Both the position numbers and the translations under genes were made by a program. A DNA stretch of 64,000 bases. It comes from PALSA-505 sp963762615. GTDB lineage: Bacteria > Actinomycetota > Actinomycetes > Streptosporangiales > Streptosporangiaceae. The notes under the pieces were generated by a model. That model was not told the DNA's origin and searched no databases. It was given only the letters and a program-made list of their open reading frames with translations. This document shows positions 18,708-28,085 of this stretch, piece after piece (position 1 is the stretch's first letter; every line of letters begins with the position of its first letter). Location of the stretch: contig CAVXLG010000020.1 of the NCBI GenBank assembly GCA_963762615.1, forward strand, positions 1 through 64,000. The letters are read 5' to 3'.

Positions 18708-20504
18708 TCACCTGCGGCTGAACTTCAGGCCGGCGAAATCGCCGGACTTGCGCCATTGGTCGATATAGCGGAAGTACGCCGGGGCGCCCTGGTGGTACCC
18801 GGCGCCCAGCGGGAACTGCCGGGCATCGAAGTGGCCCTCGTTGTTGTAGTAGCCAGGGGTGCAGTCGGCCAGCAGCGAGGTGATAACGGGGTTGGGTATC
18901 AGCTGCTCCATCCAGGCGTCCTCCGCCTGGCTGGTGACCTCGACCACGTCGAAGCCGTTGCCGGCCATGTGGGCGACGACGGCCGCGACCGTCTTGGCTG
19001 AGTCGGTCAGGTTGTGCGGCACGTTGGCAATGACGTTGCCGCCCTGCAGCAGCTGGACGTGGAAAGCGTTCGGGAACCCGTGGACGTGGACGCCGTGCAT
19101 GCTGCGCATCCCGCCCGACCAGTAATCCGACAGCTTCGTGCCGTCGCAGCCGGTCATGTCGAACCCGTACCGCCTCGTCGTCTCGGTGCCGACCTCGAAG
19201 CCAGACGCGTAGATGATGCAGTCGACGGGGTACTCGACCCCGGCCACCACGACCCCGGCGGGGATGATCCGCTCGACCCCCTTGCCGTCGGTGTCCACCA
19301 GCTGCACCGAGGGCAGGTTGTATGCGCTGAGGTACTCGTCGTGGAAGCAAGGCCGCTTGCACAGCTGGCGGTACCAGGCCTTCAGCCGTTGCGCGGTCTG
19401 CCGGTCTTTCACGATCGCGTCCACTCGCGCGCGGATCTCGCTCATCTTCTCGAAGTCGGCGGTCTCGAGGTCGGCCAGGATTTCCTGCATTCCAGCCGGG
19501 CTCGATCGCGGCGTCATGAGACGGCCCCGGATCCGCTTGGCGAGGTCGGTCCAGCCGTCGTCAACAAGGTCCTCGTCGGGGAACTCGCCGACTGCCATGT
19601 TGGCGACGAAGTTCTCCAGCCAGCGCTCCTGCCAGCCGGGCGTGGCGACCCCGGCGAACCAGTCAGGGTCGATCGGCCGATTCGCGCGGACGTCCACCGA
19701 CGACGGCGTCCGCTGGAAGACGAGCAGTTCCCGGCACGCACCCGCCAGATGCGGGACGCACTGGATCGAGGTCGCCCCCGTGCCGATGATGGCGACCCGC
19801 TTGTCGGCAAGGCGGTCCATCGGCGCGCCGTCCGGGTCGCCGCCGGTGTAGGCGTAGTCCCAGCGGCTGGTGTGGAAAGCGTGCCCTTCGAAGGTCTCGA
19901 TGCCGGGGATCCCCGGCAGTTTCGGGACGTGCAGCGGTCCGGTGCCGATACCCACGAACTGGGCAGTGAACTGGTCAGCCCGGTTCGTCCGCACGATCCA
20001 GCAGCAGCCGGAAGCATCCCACTGCAGGTCGGTGACCTCGGTGTGGAAGAGGACGTCGTCGAACAGACCGTACTGCCTGGCGATCCGGTCGCAGTGCGCA
20101 CGGATCTCCGGGGCGTGCGCGTACCGCTCCGACGGCACGTGCCCGGTCTCCTCGAGCAACGGCATGTAGATCATCGCGGAGGTGTCGCACTGCGCGCCGG
20201 GATAGCGGTTCCAGTACCAGGTACCGCCGAAGCCGCCGCCCTTCTCCACGATCCGCACGTCCTCGATGCCGGCCTCCTTGAGCCTGGCCCCCGTTACCAG
20301 CCCCGCGAAGCCGCCGCCGACGAAGGCGACGGTCACGTGGTCGCGCTTGGGATCGCGCTCTGCCCGCGGGTTGCAGGGATCATCCAGCAGGTGGCTGAAC
20401 TGGCCCTTGAGCTCCAGGTACTGATCGTTGCCGTCCGGCCGGAGCCGCTTGTCCCGCTCCTGCGCGTACCGCCGGTGCAGGGCAAGGCGTTCGGCTTCGA
20501 TCAC
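18708..20504 (-). CDS. Flavin-dependent monooxygenase, Baeyer-Villiger (cyclohexanone monooxygenase) type
   Basis: 598 residues from GTG 20504 (VIEAERLALHRRYAQ), chosen because GGAGGAGCTCCC lies directly ahead; the longer frame has no homology. FAD-binding GGGFAGLVTGARL, the GTWYWNRYPGAQCD block, the NADPH-binding IIGTGATSIQCVP, and the Baeyer-Villiger fingerprint FEGHAFHTSRWDY (FxGxxxHxxxW) are all there. Oxidises ketones to esters or lactones with O2 and NADPH; substrate unknown. The N-terminal extension of about 90 residues is typical for the larger BVMOs. Monocistronic, convergent with nothing, and unlinked to the IclR cluster next door except by position. Confidence 0.9.
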   Translation of the reverse strand: MIEAERLALHRRYAQERDKRLRPDGNDQYLELKGQFSHLLDDPCNPRAERDPKRDHVTVAFVGGGFAGLVTGARLKEAGIEDVRIVEKGGGFGGTWYWNRYPGAQCDTSAMIYMPLLEETGHVPSERYAHAPEIRAHCDRIARQYGLFDDVLFHTEVTDLQWDASGCCWIVRTNRADQFTAQFVGIGTGPLHVPKLPGIPGIETFEGHAFHTSRWDYAYTGGDPDGAPMDRLADKRVAIIGTGATSIQCVPHLAGACRELLVFQRTPSSVDVRANRPIDPDWFAGVATPGWQERWLENFVANMAVGEFPDEDLVDDGWTDLAKRIRGRLMTPRSSPAGMQEILADLETADFEKMSEIRARVDAIVKDRQTAQRLKAWYRQLCKRPCFHDEYLSAYNLPSVQLVDTDGKGVERIIPAGVVVAGVEYPVDCIIYASGFEVGTETTRRYGFDMTGCDGTKLSDYWSGGMRSMHGVHVHGFPNAFHVQLLQGGNVIANVPHNLTDSAKTVAAVVAHMAGNGFDVVEVTSQAEDAWMEQLIPNPVITSLLADCTPGYYNNEGHFDARQFPLGAGYHQGAPAYFRYIDQWRKSGDFAGLKFSRR

Positions 20505-20763
20505 GGGAGCTCCTCCAAGCCGGCAGGCGAATCCCGGCTGCGTTGCTATCGGCAGCCGGGCAGGGTTCCTGCCGAAGCGGTCGTGCCTGGGACTACGGCA
20601 AGTCATGCACGGCCCCGCGCGGGTGGTCAAGTGCCGGAGCTCTGCCAGCCGGGGAGCACTGCGACGGCCGGTACGGCGACGATAGAGATGATGATCGCGG
20701 CCAGGCTTCCCGGCTCGTCCGGGCGAAGCGGGATGAACATCGGTTCGGACGCGGTCCGCGCCG

Positions 20764-21712
20764 TCAGGGCTGGAGCACCGCCTTGACCGGATGCGAGGCC
20801 CCGTCCATGAGCTCGGTGAAGATCTGCGCGCCCGCCGACAGCGGATACCGGGAGGCCCAGGTCAGGTCCCAGTCGGCGAGCAGGCTGGCCGCATCGGCGA
20901 ACTCCCGGTCGGAGTAGGCGAACGAGCCGATCACCCGCTTCTCGCTGCGGACCAGCCCGGCCGCGTCGTACCCGGGCTCGGCGTCGGCCAGCCCGAGCCA
21001 CACGGCGAGACCGCCGGGCCGCTGCCGGTGCACCGACTGGGCGCGGGTGGCGGCCAGGCCGACGGCGTCGAAGATGATGTCGAACTCGCCGTCGAGCTGG
21101 GTGCCGGCCGATGCCGCGCCCAGCCGCCGGGCAATGGCCAGCCTGGCCGGCGACAGGTCGGTCACGTGCACTCGCCGCGCACCGTTGGCCAGCGCCGTGA
21201 GCAGGCAGAACAAGCCGATCGCGCCGCACCCGATGACCCCGACGCGCGGGTTCCTGGTGGCCGGTGACGCGGCGGTGGCGCGGTTCCAGGCGTGCACGGC
21301 GTTGGCGGCCGGCTCGATCAGCGCGGCGGTGTCCAGCGAGAGGCCCGGCGGCACGGGGCGCACCGCGGACTGCGGCACCGCCACCCGGTCGGCGAACCCG
21401 CCGGGACAGTGCACGCCGATGATGCGCCGGTGACCGCAGAATCTGGCGCTGGCCGGACCGGCACAGGCGGCACCGGCCGCAGGACAGGATCGGGTTGACG
21501 ACCACCCGGTCGCCCTGCTCAGTGACGCCGGCGAACTCATGCCCCATGATGAGCGGCGGCTTGCGGAACCCCGGGGTGCGGGCCCCGTGCAGTTCGCTGC
21601 CGCAGATGCCGGCCGACCGCACGTGGATGAGGCGCTCAGCCTCGGCGACAGTCGGCTCGGGCTCATCGCGCAGTTCGACAGCGCCGGGGGCGACCAGGAC
21701 GAGGGCCTTCAC
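20764..21712 (-). CDS. Zinc-dependent alcohol dehydrogenase (sorbitol/threonine dehydrogenase type), frameshift near 21445
   Basis: Starts at GTG 21712 (MKALVLVAPGAVELRDEP) behind AGGGAGG. Zinc ligands are in AGICGSELH and MGHEFAG; the structural-zinc loop CGRCRLCRSG is interrupted by a one-base indel near 21445, after which the fourth Cys (ARFCGHRRIIG) and the rest continue in another frame through PGGFADRV, the Rossmann VGVIGCGAIGLF and the C-terminus at 20764. The corrected protein would be about 315 residues. Probably oxidises a polyol or sugar alcohol. It lies 30 bp downstream of the SMP-30 lactonase gene on the same strand, so they likely form one operon under the upstream IclR-type operator. 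Confidence 0.78.
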
Positions 21713-21742
21713 ACGCGTACCTCCCTAGGATGCCGGGCCAGT

Positions 21743-22606
21743 TCAGCCGCGGAAAGGATGGGCGGGCAGGCCGGTCAGGCCGGCCGGATAGCAGTAGAGC
21801 GCGCCCTCGGCGGCGCCGGGCCCGGCCGCCGCGGTGACGTACAGCAGATCCAGCTCGGCGCCGCCGAACGCGCAGCTCGTGACGTTGACATGCGGGACTT
21901 CCACGACCCGGTCCAGCCGGCCGCCGGCGTCGTACCTGTGCACGGCCGACCCGCCCCACAGCGCGACCCAGACGCCGCCGCCGGCGTCCACGGCCAGCCC
22001 GTCCGGGAGCGTCTGCGCCGGCCTGGCGTCCCCGGCCGGCAGGCTGGCGAACGCGCGCCGGCCACCGACTGCACCGGCTGCCTGGTCATAGTCGAACACG
22101 TCGATCCGCCGGGTGGGGGAGTCCACGTAGTACATCAGCCGCTCGTCCGGGCTCCAGCCGATGCCGTTGGAGATGGTCACGTCCGCGATGACCCGGGTGA
22201 CGGCCAGATCAGGATCCAGCCGGTACAGCGCGCCCGCGCCGGGCGCGTCGTCCTCGGCCTTGGTGCCCGCGAAGAACCGGCCGGCCCGGTCGCAGGCGCC
22301 GTCGTTCATCCGGTTACCCGGCCGGTCGAGCTCCACGGCAGCCAGGCAGGCCATCTCGCCGGTCGCGGGGTCCAGCGCGAGGAACCCGTCCCTGGCCGCG
22401 AGCACCAGCCCGCCGCCGGCCCGCGGGATGACCGCGCTGACCGGCTGTCGTGCCTGCCAGCTGCGGTGCCCGCCGGGCTGGCCCAGGAAGTGCACCTGCC
22501 CGGCCGGGATGTCCACCCAGTACAGCCCGTTCGCCGCGGCGTCCCAGTACGGCCCCTCGGGCAGCGCGCCCGCCGCCACGGGCAGCCGAACCAGCGCTCC
22601 CGTCAT
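21743..22606 (-). CDS. SMP-30/gluconolactonase family protein
   Basis: 287 residues, a six-bladed beta-propeller lactonase. Metal ligands are recognisable as Glu in ALPEGPYWD, Asn in NGIGWSPDERLMYYVDS and Asp in LPDGLAVDAGGGVWVA; NRMNDGACDRAGRFFAG is the substrate-loop block. Hydrolyses aldonolactones such as those made by sugar 1-dehydrogenases, which fits the SDR and Zn-dehydrogenase nearby. ATG 22606 sits in tggGAGGcgctc. It is the promoter-proximal gene of a two-gene minus-strand unit; an IclR-like palindrome lies 30-45 bp upstream of its start. Confidence 0.9.
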   Translation of the reverse strand: MTGALVRLPVAAGALPEGPYWDAAANGLYWVDIPAGQVHFLGQPGGHRSWQARQPVSAVIPRAGGGLVLAARDGFLALDPATGEMACLAAVELDRPGNRMNDGACDRAGRFFAGTKAEDDAPGAGALYRLDPDLAVTRVIADVTISNGIGWSPDERLMYYVDSPTRRIDVFDYDQAAGAVGGRRAFASLPAGDARPAQTLPDGLAVDAGGGVWVALWGGSAVHRYDAGGRLDRVVEVPHVNVTSCAFGGAELDLLYVTAAAGPGAAEGALYCYPAGLTGLPAHPFRG

Positions 22607-22637
22607 GAGCGCCTCCCAGCCGCCGCCTGCCAGCTAA

Positions 22638-22652
22638 TTCCGTATAGCGGAA
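22638..22652. promoter_or_regulatory. IclR-type operator ahead of the SMP-30 gene
   Basis: TTCCG-TATAG-CGGAA, a perfect 5-bp inverted repeat with a 5-bp spacer. It shares TTCCG-N5-CGGAA with the larger palindrome between the iclR and SDR genes. An AT-rich palindrome ataattccattat (22655-22667) adjoins it and may include the -10 region. Confidence 0.6.
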
Positions 22653-22837
22653 CATAATTCCATTATCAGTCTGTCGTACCGGCGACACTGCCGTCAAGTC
22701 TCTGGAGCGTCGGCCACCAGCTGACCCGGCCCGGCCGCCAGCGCCGGCGGGCGCCCCCGGCGCACCGGCAACCCGGTCCCCGCGGCAATCGCCTGGCCGG
22801 CCGCGTTCGGCGCCGGCCGGCTGCCGCTGGACAACCG

Positions 22838-23064
22838 AACGTTCCAGGCGTCCCGGGCAGCCGGGTGTTCGCGGCGTCCCGGGCGGCCGGGTGTTCGCGG
22901 CGTCCCGGGCGGCCGGGTGTTCGCGGCGTCCCGGGCGGCCGGGTGTTCGCGGCGTCCCGGGCGGCCGGGTGTTCGCGGCGTCCCGGGCGGCCGGGTGTTC
23001 GAGGCGTCCCGGGCGGCCGGGTGTTCGAGGCGTCCCAGGCGCCGGGTGTTCGAGGCGTCCCAGG
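22838..23064. repeat. 26-bp minisatellite between the IclR 3' end and the SMP-30 promoter
   Basis: About eight near-identical 26-bp units with starts at 22863, 22889, 22915, 22941, 22967, 22993 and 23019, plus partial and diverged copies at both ends; the unit begins gggtgttcgcggcgtcccgg. The last three copies differ by G to A changes, and the final one is a base shorter. No unique spacers separate the units, so it is not CRISPR. It begins about 14 bp after the IclR stop. Confidence 0.92.
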
Positions 23065-23077
23065 GAATGACGCGCGG

Positions 23078-23863
23078 CTAGCTGGGCTGCGGGGCGGTGA
23101 GCGCGCGGGCCTCGGTCCAATCGGCCATGCTGCGGCGGAGGAACTCGCCCAGCTCGGCAAGACGATCAGGGCCGGCCCGGGTGCCGAGCACGGTCACGCT
23201 TACCGCGGCGGCGGGGACGTCCCGGCCGAGGAAGATCGGCACGGCCGCGCACCGGACGCCGGCCTCGTTCTCCTCCGTGTCGAGCGCGTACCCGCGCCGG
23301 CGGACCGCCGCGAGCTCGGCGGCCAGCCGGGGCACCGAGGTGATCGTGCCCGGCGTGCGCCTGGCCAGCGGTTCATACCTGGCCGCCCACGCGCGCAGCG
23401 GGTCGTCGCCGGGATAGGTCCAGGCGAGCAGGGCCTTGCCGACGCCGGTGGCGTGCGCCGGGTTGCGGCCGCCGATGACCGACGAGAGCTTGATCGTGTG
23501 CGACGACTCGATCTTGTCCTGATAGACGATCTCGGCGCCCTCCAGGACGGCCATGTGGGTGGTCTCGTTCAGCGCCGCGGCCAGCCGGGTCAGGTACGGG
23601 CGGATCAGGGCGCGCAGGTCGAGCCCGTCGGAGAACCGGAACGCGGTGGCGAGCAGCTCAGTGCCCAGGAAGTACGGGCCGCCCGGTTCCGGCTGGGCAA
23701 TGAACCTGCGGTACTTCAGGGCGGCGAGGATGCGGTGCAGGGAGCTCTTGGGCACTTCGAGCCGGCCCGCCAGATCGTCCAGCGACAGCCCGCGGGGCGC
23801 CCCGCTGACCACGGCGAGGATGCGCAGCGCGCGATCGATGCTGGCCACCGGGGACTCCGGCAT
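23078..23863 (-). CDS. IclR-family transcriptional regulator
   Basis: 261 residues. N-terminal winged helix (ASIDRALRILAVVSGAPRGL, DLAGRLEVPKSSLHRILAALKYRRFI) and a C-terminal effector domain with the ligand-pocket blocks MAVLEGAEIVYQDKIES, PAHATGVGKALLA and YALDTEENEAGVRCAAVPIF. ATG 23863. Divergent from the SDR, with a 29-bp palindrome between the two starts, so it probably controls itself, the SDR and, through the second palindrome, the lactonase/alcohol dehydrogenase pair. The effector is likely a sugar acid or its lactone, inferred from the targets. Confidence 0.93.
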   Translation of the reverse strand: MPESPVASIDRALRILAVVSGAPRGLSLDDLAGRLEVPKSSLHRILAALKYRRFIAQPEPGGPYFLGTELLATAFRFSDGLDLRALIRPYLTRLAAALNETTHMAVLEGAEIVYQDKIESSHTIKLSSVIGGRNPAHATGVGKALLAWTYPGDDPLRAWAARYEPLARRTPGTITSVPRLAAELAAVRRRGYALDTEENEAGVRCAAVPIFLGRDVPAAAVSVTVLGTRAGPDRLAELGEFLRRSMADWTEARALTAPQPS

Positions 23864-23906
23864 CGGTCACCTCGCTCGGGCCGGGCCGTATCTCCCGGCT
23901 GCCACC

Positions 23907-23935
23907 TCTATGATTCCGCCATGCGGAATCATAGA
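23907..23935. promoter_or_regulatory. Perfect 12-bp inverted repeat between iclR and SDR genes
   Basis: TCTATGATTCCG and CGGAATCATAGA flank the 5-bp spacer CCATG. The core TTCCG-N5-CGGAA equals the site upstream of the SMP-30 gene. It sits 44 bp from the IclR start and 30 bp from the SDR start, ideal for repressing both. Assignment to this IclR protein is inferred. Confidence 0.75.
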
Positions 23936-23964
23936 CCATGTGCCAGAGCGGATGGTGGCGGCCG

Positions 23965-24732
23965 ATGCGCGGGCTAGCGGGCAAGCGGGTCCTGATCAGC
24001 GGGGGCAGCAGCGGGATAGGCCTGGCCGCGGCGAAGCGGTTCCTGGAGGAGGGCTGCCGCGTCTTCATCGCGGGCCTGGACCCGGCCGAGGTGGACGCGG
24101 CGGTGTCCGGGCTGCGCGATCTCGGCGAGATCGCCGGGATCGGCTGCGACGTCAGCCGCGAGCCTGACGTCGCCGGCCTGACCGAGGCAGCCCGGGACGC
24201 GCTGGGCTGGGTGGACATCCTGATCAACAACGCCGGCACCGCCTGGCGGCAGCCGTTCCTGGAGATCACGCCGGACCAGTGGGACCGGATTCTCGCGGTG
24301 AACCTGCGCGGCATGTTCCTGGTCGCCCGGGCCGTCGCCGGCCAGATGACCGCGCAGGGCCGCGGCGGCGTCATCATCAACATGTCCTCGACGAACGGGA
24401 TCGCGGGGGAGGAGGACTACGCCCACTACAACGCGTCCAAGGCCGGCGTGCTGCTGCTGACCAAGACCATGGCGGTCGAGCTCGGCCGGCGCGGCATCCG
24501 GGTGAACGCGCTGTGCCCGGGATTCATCGCCACCCCGCTGAACGCGGCCATCGACGCCGGCCTCGGCGGCGAAAGCTTCGAGGCGGACTACGCCCGTCAG
24601 CGGATACCGCTCGGCCGGCCCGGGCGGGCCGAGGAGGTGGCCGCCGCCTACGCGTTCCTCGCCTCCGACGACGCCTCGTTCATCCACGGCACCGGCCTGG
24701 TCATCGATGGCGGCCAGCTCGCGGTGATGTGA
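23965..24732 (+). CDS. SDR-family NAD(P)-dependent oxidoreductase
   Basis: 255 residues from ATG 23965 (MRGLAGKRVLISGGSSGIG); ATG 23938 in frame would put the start almost inside the operator and is less likely. Classical SDR: nucleotide motif SGGSSGIGLAAAKRF, Asp before the acidic loop (GCDVSRE), NNAG, the catalytic Ser (MSST) and Tyr-Lys (YNASK), PG motif NALCPGFIATPL. Probably oxidises a sugar, polyol or aldonate (gluconate-5-dehydrogenase-like). Divergent from iclR and sharing its operator; with the SMP-30 lactonase it would make a sugar to lactone to acid route. Confidence 0.88.
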   Translation: MRGLAGKRVLISGGSSGIGLAAAKRFLEEGCRVFIAGLDPAEVDAAVSGLRDLGEIAGIGCDVSREPDVAGLTEAARDALGWVDILINNAGTAWRQPFLEITPDQWDRILAVNLRGMFLVARAVAGQMTAQGRGGVIINMSSTNGIAGEEDYAHYNASKAGVLLLTKTMAVELGRRGIRVNALCPGFIATPLNAAIDAGLGGESFEADYARQRIPLGRPGRAEEVAAAYAFLASDDASFIHGTGLVIDGGQLAVM

Positions 24733-24761
24733 CCCGACCCGCAGACCGGGCACAGCAGGGA

Positions 24762-26108
24762 TCAGAAGAACGTGTGCACCGCGTCCACGACGCGGTACTG
24801 GTCATCGACCACCGGGATGACCCGCCACTTGTCGAACGTCGTGCACGGGTGTGAGATGCCCAGGCAGACCAGGTCCCCGGGGGCGAGCCCGGAACCGGCC
24901 GGGACGGTCAGGAAGGCGTGCTGATCGGCGAGCTGGGTGACCTGCAGGCCTGCCACGTCCGGCTGCGGCGCCCCGGGCGGGCCGGTCCGCAGCGGGATCG
25001 GCATCCCCGCGTCGAAGGACACGTCCCGGCGGCCCGCGCACAGCAGCGCGAGGCCGGACTCGGGCCGGGACAGCACGTGCGTCCACAGCTCGAACGCGGG
25101 CACGAGCGCGGGCCCGGAGCGCCCCGCGCCGCCCCCGCCCGGGGTGAGGCTGGCGTACATCCCGTGGTCGTGGGTGATGTAGGCGCCGCTGCGCAGCACC
25201 ACCCGGTACCCGCCGTCGCCGGATCCGGCCGCGGTCAGCTCGGCCGCCACCACGTCGAAGAACGCGCTGCCGCCGGCGCTGAGGATGAAGCGGGCGGAAC
25301 CGCCGGCCATCGGGCGCAGCCGCTCACCCAGCCCGCGGAGCCTGCGGCAGAACGCGGCCACCGACTTCCAGCGCGGCCGGGGAGCAGTCGTGGCCGAGGC
25401 CGCCCTCGTAGCCCGCCACTCCGGCCAGCCGGAGCGAATCCGCGGCGACGACCGCCGCGGCTACCCCGGCCGCCTCCTCGGTCGTCCGGCAGCCGGTGCG
25501 GCCGCCCGGGAAGCCCAGCTCGACCAGCACCGGCAGCGGCCGGGACGCCTGGCCGGCGCCGCAGCCCCTCATCCAGCAGCCGAACGCCGTCGAGGCTGTC
25601 CGCGTACACGTAGCAGTCGAACCCGGGATCGGCGGCCATCTCGGCGGCCAGCCAGGCGATGCCCGCCCGGTCGGTCAGCTCGTTGGCGAGCAGGATCCGG
25701 GGGACGCCGAACGCGCGGTAGACCCGCATGTGCCCGGCGGTCGCCGCGGTCATCCCCCACGCCCCGGCGGCGAGCTGGCGGGCCATCAGCTGGGGCGCCA
25801 TGGGGGTCTTGCCGTGCGGCGCGAGGTCCACCCCGGCCGCCGCGCACCAGGCGGCCATGGCCTCGATGTTCTGCCGCAGGGCGCTGTCCCGCAGCACGAG
25901 CACCGGCAGCGTGAACGCCCCGGTCAGCAGGCCGGGGCGCCGTGCGGCCAGGCTCGGCCGCGGTCACCGGGGCGATGCCGCCGAAGCCTTTCTCGCAGCC
26001 GGTGATGGGCCGTTCGCGCAGCGCGGCGACGGCGGCCGCCAGCCGGTCCGCCGGACCCAGTGCCGCGGCCGGCCGGCCGCGTGGTGGGCCGTCACAGGCT
26101 GGCGAAGG
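24762..26108 (-). pseudogene. D-threonine aldolase/D-amino-acid deaminase-like protein (alanine-racemase fold), three frameshifts
   Basis: PLP enzyme of the DSD1/D-threonine aldolase group. Segments in order: LAAAVAALRERPITGCEKGF (near 26050), then after a one-base gain at about 25950 LPVLVLRDSALRQN, DLAPHGKTPMAPQL with the PLP Lys, and RILLANELTDRAG; after a shift near 25557 PLPVLVELGFPGGRTG and VAGYEGGLGHD; after a shift near 25360 the C-terminal domain with SGAYITHDHGMYASL, LCAGRRDVSFDAG and LGISHPCTTFDKWRVIP, the metal site (His and Cys). No stop occurs in the corrected reading. The start is uncertain; GTG 26095, overlapping the upstream aminotransferase stop, is out of frame by another indel. 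Downstream of GabT on the same strand, so D-amino-acid or hydroxy-amino-acid breakdown is plausible. Confidence 0.7.
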
Positions 26109-27451
26109 CTTCCTCAAGGATGGTCAGCCCCTCGTCCAGCAGGTGCTCGGGGATGACCAGCGGCGGCAGGAACCGCAGCACGTTGCCGAATGTCCCGCAG
26201 GTCAGCACCACCAGGCCGGCCGCGTGGCAGGCCGCGGCCACCTTCGCGGCGGCGGCCGGGTTGGGCCGCAGGCCGCCCGGCTCGACCAGCTCGACCGCGA
26301 GCATCGCCCCGCGCCCGCGCACGTCGGCGATCACCGGGTACTTGTCGGCCAGCGCGTGCAGCCGGGGCAGCATGATCTCGCCGATCCGGCGGGCCCGGGC
26401 CGCCAGGTTCTCGGCCTGCATGGTGGCGATCGAGCCGAGCGCGGCCGCGCAGGCGACCGGGTTCCCGCCGTACGTGCCGCCCAGCCCGCCGACGTGCACG
26501 GCGTCCATCAGCTCCGTGCGGCCGGTCACGCCGGCCAGCGGCAGCCCGCCCGCGATCCCCTTGGCCGTGGTGACCAGGTCGGGGACCACGCCCTCGTGCT
26601 CGCACGCGAACCAGTCGCCGGTACGGCAGAATCCGCTCTGGATCTCGTCCGCGATGAGCACGATGCCGTGCGCGCGGCAGAACTCGGCCAGGCCGGGCAG
26701 GAACCCGTCCGGCGGGACGATGAACCCGCCCTCGCCCTGGATCGGCTCGATGATCACCGCGGCCGCGTTCTGCTCGCCCACCTGGGTGTGGATCAGGCCG
26801 GTGACGACGTCGAGCGCTTCGGCCGCGCACCGGGCCGGGCCGCCGGGCCAGCGCAGCGGGTAGGCCATCGGCACCCGGTACACCTCGTTCGCGAACGGGC
26901 CGAACCGGTGCTTGTACGGCATGTTCTTCGCGGTCAGCGCCATGGTGAGATTGGTGCGCCCGTGGTAGGCGTGGTCGAACGCCACCACGGCCGGGCGCCC
27001 GGTGGCGTGCCGGGCGATCTTCACCGCGTTCTCCACCGCTTCCGCGCCCGGAATTCACCAGGACGGACCGCTTGTCGTGATCGCCGGGGGTGCGCCGCGC
27101 CAGCTCCTCGCAGACCTCCAGGTAGCCCTCGTACGGCGTGACCATGAAGCAGGTGTGGGTGAACCGGGCAGCCTGCTCCGCGACGCCCGCGGTCACCCGC
27201 GGCGCGCTGTTGCCGACCGAGACCACGGCGATCCCCGACCCGAAGTCGATCAGCGAGTTGCCGTCGACGTCCACCAGCACGCCGCCGCCGGCCCGCGAGA
27301 TGAACACGGGCAGCACGCTGCTGACCCCGCGGGCGACGCTGCGCTGCCGCCGTTCGAGCAGCGCGCGGGAGCCGGGCCCGGGGATCGCGGTCACCAGGTT
27401 GCGCCGCTGCGGCAGGTCCGGGCCGGAGGCAGGAGCGGTCTGTTCGGTCAT
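26092..27451 (-). CDS. 4-aminobutyrate-type class III aminotransferase, frameshift near 27045
   Basis: Begins at ATG 27451 (MTEQTAPASGPDLPQRRNLV) and runs normally to SVLVNSG, where an extra C at about 27045 shifts the frame; the rest reads NAVKIARHATGRPAVVAFDH, YHGRTNLTMALTAK, IIEPIQGEGGF, LIADEIQSGFCRTGDWF, TTAKGIAGGLPLAG (Schiff-base Lys) and GTYGGNPVACAAAL. The corrected length of about 452 residues equals typical GabT of actinomycetes, which converts 4-aminobutyrate and 2-oxoglutarate to succinate semialdehyde and glutamate. The D-threonine-aldolase-like gene follows directly. All catalytic blocks survive, so the indel is recent or a sequence error. Confidence 0.83.
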
Positions 27452-27625
27452 ACCGCCGACAATAAGCCACGCCCGGGTCCCGGGGGCCGCCGACGTTGAC
27501 GGCGCGCGGGCCGCCGCCTCCGGCGCGCCCGGTGGTACACATGGGCAGAAGTTCCAGGCAGGAGACCATCCTCAGGCCTTCGCCGCCGCGCTGCAGCCCT
27601 GAGCGATCTACCGCACGGAGAGCAT

Positions 27626-28078
27626 ATGAGTCCCTACCGGCATGTCCCGCACCCGCATATCAAGCGCCGGAAGGCGGCGCCCCCGGTCAAGGTGGCCGAC
27701 CAGTTCGCGCGGACTGGTCCCGTCGCCCGCTTCAACACGGCCTTCGCCCTGAAGATCACCAGAGCCGTCGGCTCCATGTGGTGCGCGTATATCTTCGCCG
27801 CCATCGCCCTGTTCGGCCTGCCGTCGGCCATCCACGATGGCCTCGGCGGGGTGGTGCAGTGGATCGCGCAGACGTTCCTCCAGCTGGTACTGCTGTCGAT
27901 CATCATCGTGGGCCAGAACGTCCAGGCCTCGGCGGCTGACGAGCGGGCCGAGAATACCTACCAGGACGCCGAGGCCGTCCTGCACGAAGCCCTGCAGATC
28001 CAGGACCACCTGCTCAGCCAGGACCGGGAGCTCGAAAGGCTCATCGCCACCCTGGGCCCCACCCCGCCGGAGGGATGA
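27626..28078 (+). CDS. DUF1003 family membrane protein
   Basis: 150 residues, ATG 27626 with GGAG 5 nt ahead. Two membrane helices (WCAYIFAAIALFGLPSAI and WIAQTFLQLVLLSIIIVGQN) are followed by the diagnostic family segment QASAADERAENTYQDAEAVL and a charged helix to the C-terminus. Function of the family is unknown. It precedes the ynfA-like gene by 7 nt, and the two probably form an operon. Confidence 0.85.
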   Translation: MSPYRHVPHPHIKRRKAAPPVKVADQFARTGPVARFNTAFALKITRAVGSMWCAYIFAAIALFGLPSAIHDGLGGVVQWIAQTFLQLVLLSIIIVGQNVQASAADERAENTYQDAEAVLHEALQIQDHLLSQDRELERLIATLGPTPPEG

Positions 28079-28085
28079 CAAACCC

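Noticed and set aside
20627..20740. Possible 37-residue minus-strand hydrophobic peptide between the Zn-dehydrogenase and monooxygenase genes
   Set aside because: No RBS; it lies in the leftover frame after the dehydrogenase stop and has no recognisable relative.
22838..23064. Possible CRISPR array
   Set aside because: The 26-bp units are directly adjacent with no unique spacers, and no cas gene is near.
27461..27625. IclR-type operator ahead of GabT
   Set aside because: No TTCCG-N5-CGGAA or near match in this region, so GabT and the D-threonine-aldolase-like gene are not assigned to that regulon.
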